Source: Bacteroidales bacterium (GTDB lineage: Bacteria; Bacteroidota; Bacteroidia; Bacteroidales; VadinHA17). From it: a DNA stretch of 5,446 nt. The notes beneath the pieces are model-generated. The model was not told the origin of the DNA, made no database searches, and worked only from the letters and a program-made list of their open reading frames with translations. Each line of letters opens with the position of its first letter. The stretch's first letter is position 1. Shown here piece after piece: positions 1 to 5,446 of the stretch. The DNA lies in assembly GCA_020353115.1 (NCBI GenBank), contig CP070687.1:2895655-2901100 (forward strand), given 5' to 3'. The translations under genes and the position numbers were made by a program.

Positions 1-109
1 TTTTTAATGGATTGCAACATTACAGGAAGATTTGTCTTTCCCGGCAGACAAAGATACAAGGAAAAGGAAGTAATGTTCAGAAGAATAAGGCACAGGAAAA
101 ATTATTGGA
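1..109. other. Leader region upstream of the hybrid kinase gene
   Basis: This stretch lies before the ATG of the hybrid kinase. In the kinase frame a TAA at 86-88 closes the reading frame, so the gene cannot start further upstream than 89. I see no clear Bacteroidota-type promoter (TTTG followed about 19 bases later by TAnnTTTG); TAATGTTC at 71-78 matches the -7 element only partly and has no well-placed -33 partner. An AGGA at 94-97 sits about 12 bases before the ATG, which is weak and distant for a ribosome binding site. Two plus-strand frames are open from the left edge (to stops at 115-117 and 138-140), so the tail of an upstream gene cannot be excluded, although neither short translation is recognisable. 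Confidence 0.5.
31..52. repeat. 7-bp perfect inverted repeat with 8-base spacer
   Basis: TTTGTCT (31-37) and AGACAAA (46-52) are exact reverse complements separated by TTCCCGGC. It lies about 60 bases before the hybrid kinase ATG. It could be a small operator-like dyad or a hairpin in the leader transcript. No T-run follows either arm, so it does not look like an intrinsic terminator. A 7-bp AT-rich dyad can also arise by chance, so function is only a possibility. Confidence 0.3.
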
Positions 110-3064
110 ATGGTTAAAAAGGGACAACCCGAAGTTCTGACTTCAGTGGGTCGTGAGAAGCGCATTAACTATCTTGAAATCGTAGCAAAGTTTGCCAACG
201 AATTGTACAAACTTACCCGGGTTGAAGAGATCTTTACCCTGATAGGCAAACACCTTTCCGGGTTGATTAAGGATTCGGTCATTATGTCTGTATGGGTGGA
301 TATTGAAAAGGGAACGGTCTATCCCAAAAAGATTACAGGGCTTGGATCTTTTTCGGAAAAAGTGGTTGAAATACTTGGCGATCATCCGGAGAATCTGATC
401 TTTACAACCCGGGGCCTGGATGAGGAAGGATTAAAGAGCGGTAAATTGTTGAAGGTTACGGGTGGGTTGTATGAACTAAGCATGCGCCAGACACCCGAAA
501 AAGTATGCCGGGCTTTGGAAAAACTCATTAATGTAAGTGAGATATTTCAGATCGGATATACCTGGGAAGAGAAATTGTATGGCGGAGCAGTTCTTATTTT
601 ACGGAATAACAAAATGCTTGAGCACAAGGAGCTTATCGAGATGTATTTTAACCAGGCCTCCATAGCATTGCAGCGTATCCTTGCGCATGAAGCACTCAGG
701 GAGAGTAAGAATCTTTATCAGGACTGGTTTGACCTGGCTCCGGATATGTATTTTTCTATCAATCCGGATGGTACAATTAAGTCGGTAAACCGGTTTGGAG
801 CGAATTACCTTGGTTATAAGAAGGAAGAACTGATAGGACAACCTGTCTGGAATGTTGTATATGAGGAAGATATTGGAAAAGTCCGGGATCATATTCTTGA
901 AATATTATCTGAAAAAACACAACAGAGCGAACTGGAATTCAGGAAAATAACCAAGGAAGGAACGATCCTTGTCGTTCAGGAAAGGGTAAAACTTATTTTA
1001 GACGACCAGGGGACTCCGCTGGAGGTAAGAATCATTTGCAGAGATATTACCGAGCACAGAAGATTTGAGAAGGAATTGATTGACAGGGAGTCTCAGATAA
1101 GAACTATCCTTAAATATTCACCTGTCCCCCAGATCATAGAGGATTTCCAGGAAGCAAGAATATTCCTGGAAAAATTAATGGAAGAAGGGATTACGGATAT
1201 TCACCAGTATTTTGAAGACTATACCGAGCAACTCCTTTTCTGCAGGCAAAAAGTCAAAATAATAGAGGTTAACAATGCTTTTCTTGAACTTTTTAAAACA
1301 GGGAGTCTTGAGGAACTTGTTGAGAATGTGGACCAGATCATAACCTACCAGTCCACAAGGATTTTTGTGGAAGGATTGCTGCGGCTTATGGAAGGAGAAG
1401 ATTCATTTCGCAGTGAAACGATCTATTTTGACCTCGACCGGAAGAAGGTGGAAGCAATTACCCGGTGGGCAGTAGTGCCCGGACATGAAGATACCCTGGA
1501 CATGATCGTGGTATCAATGGAGGACATGACGGAGAGAAACCTGGCAAACAAACAACTGGAAATACTCTCAAGTGCAATTGATCAGTCTCCGATTTCCGTA
1601 ATTATTTACGATTCCGAAGGTAAGATTGAATATGCAAATCCAAAATTTACCGAAATTTCAGGGTATACTTTCAATGAAGTGGTTGGGAGAAAAGCGGTAG
1701 AACTGCCTTCTGCTATGGTTCCGGATCTGGGCTTCGAAGACCTGATCAGTTCAGTTCAGGAGGCGAAGGAATGGGTCGGTGAGTTTCAGAACAGGAAGAA
1801 GGATGGTGAGTTATACTGGGAACTTGCATCCATTTCTGCCATTACCAACCAGAGTGGAGAGATTAATCATATTGTTGCGATAAAAGAGGACATCACGAAG
1901 AGAAAAGAGACTGAACAGGAGTTGATTGAAGCTAAAACCAGAGCCGAAGAATCGGACAGGCTTAAAACCTCCTTTCTCGCAAATATGTCTCACGAGATAA
2001 GAACCCCGATGAATGCCATTGTCGGATTTGCCGAACTATTAAAGGATCCGGACCTGGCTCAGGAACAGAGAACAGAATTTTCAAGTATTTTAACCAGCAG
2101 CTGTGAAACACTTTCTGCTCTGATTGATGATATCGTCGATATTGCCAGGATTGAAGCCGGGCAAACAAAAATCAAGTTTTCAGAATGCTCTGTTGATGAA
2201 ATCCTTCATGAATTGTATACATTCTTTACGGAGGAAATAAAACGAAAGGGGAAAGATATTGAACTGAAGTTAAAATCAACATTAGGCAATATAACGGTTA
2301 TTACAGATAAAGCAAGGCTAAGACAAGTTTTATCCAATTTACTCGGTAATGCCCTGAAATTTACAGATAGCGGACAGATTGAATTTGGATGTGTCCTCAA
2401 GTATGACAATACTATTGAATTCGTTGTAACAGATACCGGTATAGGCATTCCGGAAGAGATGCAGGAACTGGTATTCGACAGGTTCAGGCAACTGGATAGT
2501 TCAACATCCAGAAAACATGGAGGAACAGGTCTCGGTTTAACTATCTCCAAGAATCTGGTTGACCTATTGGGAGGAAGTATCTGGCTCGAATCTGTCCCGG
2601 GTAAAGGTTCATCCTTCTTTTTTACAATCCCGGTTGAGCCAAAGGAGAGAGAGGAAACGAAAAAATCACTCCATCTTAAGATAATAAAAGATGTACAAAA
2701 ATGGCCATCCAAAAAAATATTGATCGTTGAAGATAATCTTGCCAATTTTGAATTCTTCAAAGCTGTACTTTCCAAAACCGGTGCGGGATTAATACGGGCA
2801 TCAAACGGCATGGAAGCCATCGATCTCATCGAGTCGGGTAATCCTATTGATCTGGTTTTGATGGATATCCAGATGCCGGAAATGAATGGCTATGAAGCAA
2901 CAAGGCAGATTAAAAAACGATGGAAGAATATTCCGGTTATCGCTCAAACGGCTTATGCCATGCCTCATGATAAGGAAAAATCACTTTCTGCAGGCTGCGA
3001 TGACTATCTTTCCAAACCTATAAGACCGGATGACCTGATTGCCATGGTGGGTAAATATTTATAA
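110..3064 (+). CDS. Hybrid sensor histidine kinase/response regulator (GAF-PAS-PAS-PAS-HisKA-HATPase-REC)
   Basis: A 984-aa multi-sensor kinase for a His-Asp phosphorelay. Domains by residue: GAF-like 20-190; PAS 1 about 198-318, with GTIKSVN and ending RDITEHRR; PAS 2 about 323-476, with a helical insertion near 341-385; PAS 3 about 482-600, ending KEDITKRK; HisKA 615-685 with phospho-acceptor H628 in SHEIRTP; HATPase 725-842 with N743/N747, DTGIGIP (775-781), FDRF and GGTGLGL (804-810); C-terminal receiver 868-984 with acidic E874/D875, phospho-acceptor D919 in LMDIQMPEMNG, T947 and K969. Every catalytic residue expected is present. There is no signal peptide or membrane helix, so it should be cytoplasmic and respond to an internal or diffusible cue; the ligand cannot be told from sequence. 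It has no output or HPt domain, so phosphate must pass to a separate HPt or regulator not in this window. The start is the first ATG after an in-frame TAA at 86-88. A sugar-kinase-like gene follows 13 bases after the stop, probably in the same transcript. Confidence 0.96.
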   Translation: MVKKGQPEVLTSVGREKRINYLEIVAKFANELYKLTRVEEIFTLIGKHLSGLIKDSVIMSVWVDIEKGTVYPKKITGLGSFSEKVVEILGDHPENLIFTTRGLDEEGLKSGKLLKVTGGLYELSMRQTPEKVCRALEKLINVSEIFQIGYTWEEKLYGGAVLILRNNKMLEHKELIEMYFNQASIALQRILAHEALRESKNLYQDWFDLAPDMYFSINPDGTIKSVNRFGANYLGYKKEELIGQPVWNVVYEEDIGKVRDHILEILSEKTQQSELEFRKITKEGTILVVQERVKLILDDQGTPLEVRIICRDITEHRRFEKELIDRESQIRTILKYSPVPQIIEDFQEARIFLEKLMEEGITDIHQYFEDYTEQLLFCRQKVKIIEVNNAFLELFKTGSLEELVENVDQIITYQSTRIFVEGLLRLMEGEDSFRSETIYFDLDRKKVEAITRWAVVPGHEDTLDMIVVSMEDMTERNLANKQLEILSSAIDQSPISVIIYDSEGKIEYANPKFTEISGYTFNEVVGRKAVELPSAMVPDLGFEDLISSVQEAKEWVGEFQNRKKDGELYWELASISAITNQSGEINHIVAIKEDITKRKETEQELIEAKTRAEESDRLKTSFLANMSHEIRTPMNAIVGFAELLKDPDLAQEQRTEFSSILTSSCETLSALIDDIVDIARIEAGQTKIKFSECSVDEILHELYTFFTEEIKRKGKDIELKLKSTLGNITVITDKARLRQVLSNLLGNALKFTDSGQIEFGCVLKYDNTIEFVVTDTGIGIPEEMQELVFDRFRQLDSSTSRKHGGTGLGLTISKNLVDLLGGSIWLESVPGKGSSFFFTIPVEPKEREETKKSLHLKIIKDVQKWPSKKILIVEDNLANFEFFKAVLSKTGAGLIRASNGMEAIDLIESGNPIDLVLMDIQMPEMNGYEATRQIKKRWKNIPVIAQTAYAMPHDKEKSLSAGCDDYLSKPIRPDDLIAMVGKYL

Positions 3065-3077
3065 TCCTTTAATCAAT

Positions 3078-3932
3078 ATGGTGCTGATTGCTGATAGCGG
3101 TTCTTCCAAGACAGACTGGAGAGTAATGAAAGAGGGGGCTGGATATGGAAAATTTAAAACTCCGGGTTTAAATCCGTTTTACATGAACCAGCAGGAGATC
3201 GGGCTCGAACTGAAAAAGGGAATGCCTCCTGACTTTCCGTCGGATGAGATTCAGGAAATTTATTTTTATGGTGCCGGTTGTTCCACACAGGAGAAAAAAC
3301 AGATCCTGTACGAAGGTATAAAGATGGTATTCCCAAATACGGGGATGGAAATATTTTCGGATATTATCGGAGCAGCTCGTGCCCTTTTTAAAAATACCGC
3401 CGGATTGGTAGTTATTTTAGGTACCGGAACCAATACGGCATCTTACGATGGAGAGAATATTATCCGGCAAATTCCTGCCCTCGGGTATATTTTAGGAGAT
3501 GAGGGAAGCGGAGCCTACTTTGGAAAAGAACTTATCGTGGCATACCTGAACAATAAATTGCCACAATCCTTATATAAGAAATTCATAAACAGGTATGAAT
3601 ACTCCGTGGAGGAGATTAAACATTCCGTTTACAAACAACAAAGGCCAAACCGGTTCCTGGCTTCATTTGCAGGATTTCTTTCAGATAATATGGAGGATCC
3701 ATTTGTTCACGGTTTGATATACAATGGATTTAAGAAGCTGTTTGAAAATCAGATCTGCAGGATCGATGGCTGGGATAAATTAAGAATCAGGTTTACCGGA
3801 TCGGTAGCATTCTATTTCCAATCAATCCTGTCGGAGGTTGCCTCTGAATTCGGTACTTCGATAGATAAAATCCTGAAGTCACCTATTGAAGAATTATTGT
3901 CCTTCCATGCGGAACAGTTCCGGCAGGGTTGA
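3078..3932 (+). CDS. BadF/BadG/BcrA/BcrD-family ATPase, probable N-acetylglucosamine (amino-sugar) kinase
   Basis: A 284-aa cytoplasmic protein of the ASKHA (actin/sugar kinase/Hsp70) fold, of the COG2971 type. Visible motifs by residue: phosphate-1 loop DSGSSKTDW (6-14); GLNPF (30-34), typical of the bacterial GlcNAc-kinase-like group; YGAGC (64-68); connect motif with probable catalytic D95 in SDIIGAAR; phosphate-2 loop ILGTGTNT (113-120); LGYILGDEGSGAYFG (135-149), highly characteristic; NRFLASF (191-197); adenosine motif FTGSVAFYF (239-247). Length matches the full family. Family members phosphorylate GlcNAc or related amino sugars (for example MurNAc) with ATP in cell-wall or chitin sugar salvage; the exact substrate here is not determinable. 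I chose the ATG at 3078, not the in-frame ATG at 3039, because the nucleotide-binding loop normally begins a few residues from the N-terminus and the earlier start would overlap the kinase gene by 26 bases. It follows the hybrid kinase by 13 bases, implying co-transcription. The next gene is convergent. Confidence 0.92.
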   Translation: MVLIADSGSSKTDWRVMKEGAGYGKFKTPGLNPFYMNQQEIGLELKKGMPPDFPSDEIQEIYFYGAGCSTQEKKQILYEGIKMVFPNTGMEIFSDIIGAARALFKNTAGLVVILGTGTNTASYDGENIIRQIPALGYILGDEGSGAYFGKELIVAYLNNKLPQSLYKKFINRYEYSVEEIKHSVYKQQRPNRFLASFAGFLSDNMEDPFVHGLIYNGFKKLFENQICRIDGWDKLRIRFTGSVAFYFQSILSEVASEFGTSIDKILKSPIEELLSFHAEQFRQG

Positions 3933-4079
3933 CAAGCAGAAACCTGAATCCTATGTGGAACTTATAAACTAGCCTTGATCTGACCCATTTCAGACAGCAT
4001 TCAGAAAATATTTCAAAACCTGAAGGCACAACCGGGATTCAAATATGAATAGATTTCTTAATACCGGGAAATTACAAGA
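3933..4079. other. Intergenic gap between convergent genes
   Basis: This 147-bp space separates the ends of the ATPase gene (plus) and xseB (minus). Terminators for both directions would be expected here, but I find only weak candidates: TCTGA/TCAGA (3979-3983 and 3990-3994, 6-base loop) and ATTCA/TGAAT (4037-4041 and 4046-4050, 4-base loop), neither with a GC-rich stem or T-tract. It also holds a 9-bp direct repeat AAACCTGAA (3940-3948 and 4016-4024) and a 7-bp direct repeat ACCGGGA (4031-4037 and 4063-4069). No short ORF in it looks like a gene. Confidence 0.6.
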
Positions 4080-4283
4080 TTAACCCTCTTTCATTTCGTC
4101 CAATATCTTTTCAACAGCCTGTTCTGTTGCATGTAACTTATCCCGGCACATTTTAATAAGCATGGCTACACGTTCGACCTTTTCAGTCAGATCGTCTACA
4201 TCCAGATCCTCTGTCTCAATTTTCCCCAGAATATCTTCAATCTCTTCTATTGCCTTGTTATATCGAAATTGTTCTTTGGTCAT
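4080..4283 (-). CDS. xseB: Exodeoxyribonuclease VII small subunit
   Basis: A 67-aa all-helical, acidic protein matching the XseB family in length and pattern: an N-terminal helix YNKAIEEIEDILGKIE (8-23), then LDVDDLTEKVERV (27-39), then a second helix with CRDKLHATEQAVEKIL (46-61). In the family this small subunit binds the large subunit XseA in the cytoplasm to form exonuclease VII, which degrades single-stranded DNA from both ends to short oligonucleotides. The ATG at 4281-4283 is chosen because the family begins right before this first helix. The same frame is open further upstream to an ATG at 4434-4436, but that would add 51 residues unlike XseB and overlap the preceding kinase gene by about 100 bases. 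It lies 52 bases after the kinase stop on the same strand and is likely read through from that gene; no clear ribosome binding site is visible. xseA, commonly its upstream neighbour, is absent here. Confidence 0.93.
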   Translation of the reverse strand: MTKEQFRYNKAIEEIEDILGKIETEDLDVDDLTEKVERVAMLIKMCRDKLHATEQAVEKILDEMKEG

Positions 4284-4335
4284 ATTTTGGGTTTTTGGTT
4301 TCCATACAGTTGGTTCCGTTGCAATCGAATGTTTG

Positions 4336-5446
4336 TCAGGGCTTTTTTGGAAGTGTAAAAACAAAGTTGCTGCCTTCTCCCACCTTGCTTTCAACATAAA
4401 TATCACCACCATTCTTTTTGACCAGTTCTTTGACAATGATGAGTCCGAGTCCTGTACCCATCTCGTTGGCAGTCCCCCTTCGGGTTACATGAGTGTCTAA
4501 CCTGAACAGTTTATCCATATCCTCGCGGGTTATTCCAATACCATTGTCTTTCACAGAAACCTCGATAAAATCATTTTTCTCTCTTGACGAAATCTTTATC
4601 AGGCCGTTAATTTGGGTGAATTTAATTGCATTGTTCAGCAGGTTCCTGATGATCGTATCTACATGGTTCTCATCTGCAAAGGCAATAATCGCTTTATGAA
4701 GATCCAGTGTTATTTCAATGTTTTTCCTGTGGGCGGCAATTTCCATAAAGGAAGTGAGGTTATTTATCATCCGGTTCAGATCAAAATATTCAGGATGATA
4801 ATCAATCTTTCCTCTCTGGTTCCTGGACCATTGAAGAAGATTTTCAAGCATTTGATGGAGATTTCTGGAGGATTGGTATATTATCCCGCTATATTTCTTT
4901 ACATCCCTGCGGTTAAATGAAGCGGATCGTTTTTCCAATTCTTCCGTAAACTCCAGCAGGGATGTGAATGGTGATATCAGATCGTTTGAGATAATGGCCA
5001 GAAACTTGTTCTTTGTAAGATTAATTTCCTGTTGCGTCTTTTTCGCATTAAGCAGCTGGAGGTTTGTTTCTTCCTGGAGTTGTTTTTGTTTTTCCAGAAT
5101 TGAAGTGGATTTCTTTTTTTGCCACAGAGTATACATGCTCCCTAGTGTAGCAGCAACCAATATGGAAACGAAAATGAACATAAAGTTCCTGAAATACCTG
5201 TCTTTTTGAATCTGAAGCTCTTCTATTTCCTCGTTTTGCCTTAAATATTGAAGTTCCTGATCTTTATTCTCGATATCATACTGTACCTGAAGTTTGACTA
5301 ACCTTTCCTCAAGAAGTGCGGAGGATAATGAATCCTGGAGCTGGGAGCATAATTTCCGGTAGGAATAGGCATTTTCCGGAATTCCAATTTGGAGATAATA
5401 ATTGGACAATGAATTGTAGATGTTACTGATAATCATTTTTTCACCT
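4336..5446 (-). CDS. TPR-type membrane sensor histidine kinase, 5' end cut by window; phospho-acceptor His replaced by Asn
   Basis: The frame stays open to the right edge, so the gene probably starts outside the window. Numbering from the ATG at 5434-5436: one TPR-like repeat (about 5-38); coiled coil (41-80); a membrane helix (about 84-104, FMFIFVSILVAATLGSMY) followed by basic WQKKK; a second coiled coil (106-140); HisKA-like dimerisation region (141-210); HATPase (about 250-363) with N265/N269, DNGIGI (297-302), LFRLD and GTGLGL (327-332). In the H-box, where family members read SHDL.SPF, this protein reads SNDLISPF: N151 (AAC, plus-strand 4984-4986) replaces the histidine. The ATP-binding motifs are intact and the frame is unbroken, which argues against simple decay. 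It may act as an ATP-binding partner, a phosphatase or a regulator instead of an autokinase (inference). The ATG at 5436 has AGGTGA five bases before it and cannot be fully excluded as the start, but a lone TPR and a missing sensor region make truncation more likely. xseB follows 52 bases downstream. Confidence 0.9.
   Translation of the reverse strand, partial: GEKMIISNIYNSLSNYYLQIGIPENAYSYRKLCSQLQDSLSSALLEERLVKLQVQYDIENKDQELQYLRQNEEIEELQIQKDRYFRNFMFIFVSILVAATLGSMYTLWQKKKSTSILEKQKQLQEETNLQLLNAKKTQQEINLTKNKFLAIISNDLISPFTSLLEFTEELEKRSASFNRRDVKKYSGIIYQSSRNLHQMLENLLQWSRNQRGKIDYHPEYFDLNRMINNLTSFMEIAAHRKNIEITLDLHKAIIAFADENHVDTIIRNLLNNAIKFTQINGLIKISSREKNDFIEVSVKDNGIGITREDMDKLFRLDTHVTRRGTANEMGTGLGLIIVKELVKKNGGDIYVESKVGEGSNFVFTLPKKP

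Noticed and set aside
1..117. Tail of an upstream gene in either open plus-strand frame
   Set aside because: Both translations (for example the one ending KNYWNG) are short and unrecognisable, and would overlap the hybrid kinase start; the evidence does not decide between a gene tail and chance open frames.
2206..2829. 207-codon open frame on the minus strand
   Set aside because: It lies wholly inside the hybrid kinase opposite the HATPase and receiver coding sequence, has no recognisable motif, and its composition is what the antisense of a conserved coding region gives.
3039..3077. Upstream ATG that would add 13 residues to the sugar kinase
   Set aside because: It overlaps the end of the hybrid kinase and places the nucleotide-binding loop too far from the N-terminus; the added residues look like an out-of-frame reading of the kinase tail.
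4037..4050. Hairpin ATTCA-AATA-TGAAT as a terminator
   Set aside because: The stem is only five mostly A/T pairs and there is no T-tract on either strand, so it is too weak to call.
4284..4436. 51-residue N-terminal extension of XseB
   Set aside because: It overlaps the kinase gene by about 100 bases and does not resemble XseB, whose usual length is already met from the ATG at 4281-4283.
4162..4500. 112-codon plus-strand open frame across xseB and the kinase 3' end
   Set aside because: It is antisense to two well-supported genes and the gap between them; Ser/Phe-rich low-information translation with no family resemblance.
4612..5209. Plus-strand open frames of about 80-100 codons opposite the minus-strand kinase
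   Set aside because: They are shadows of the kinase coding sequence and have no motifs of their own.

Overview
The window (5446 bp, moderately AT-rich by eye) looks like ordinary chromosome of a member of Bacteroidota. This is an inference from three things. The minus-strand kinase has a TPR / coiled-coil / single-membrane-helix layout familiar from that phylum. The BadF-type sugar kinase and XseB closely resemble the versions I know from Bacteroidales-like genomes. None of the gene starts has a strong Shine-Dalgarno sequence. I see no mobile element, CRISPR array, tRNA or rRNA.

Left half, plus strand: a 109-bp leader, then a large soluble hybrid histidine kinase (984 aa; GAF-PAS-PAS-PAS-HisKA-HATPase-REC) at 110-3064 with all its catalytic residues. 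Thirteen bases later comes a BadF/N-acetylglucosamine-kinase-family ATPase of 284 aa, best started at 3078, ending at 3932. The pair is probably one transcript. The kinase would sense an intracellular or diffusible cue and pass phosphate along a His-Asp relay; its HPt and final regulator are not in the window. The ATPase probably phosphorylates an amino sugar.

Middle: a 147-bp gap (3933-4079) separates the two convergent transcription units. It holds only small direct repeats and weak hairpins, with no convincing terminator.

Right half, minus strand: a TPR-type sensor histidine kinase that runs off the right edge (4336 to beyond 5446), followed 52 bp downstream by xseB, the exonuclease VII small subunit (4080-4283, 67 aa). 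xseA is not next to xseB in this window.

The most notable observation is in the minus-strand kinase. The position of the phospho-accepting histidine is an asparagine (codon AAC, plus-strand 4984-4986), while the N, G1, F and G2 boxes of its ATP-binding domain are intact. It therefore looks like a histidine kinase that cannot autophosphorylate at the usual site but may still bind ATP.
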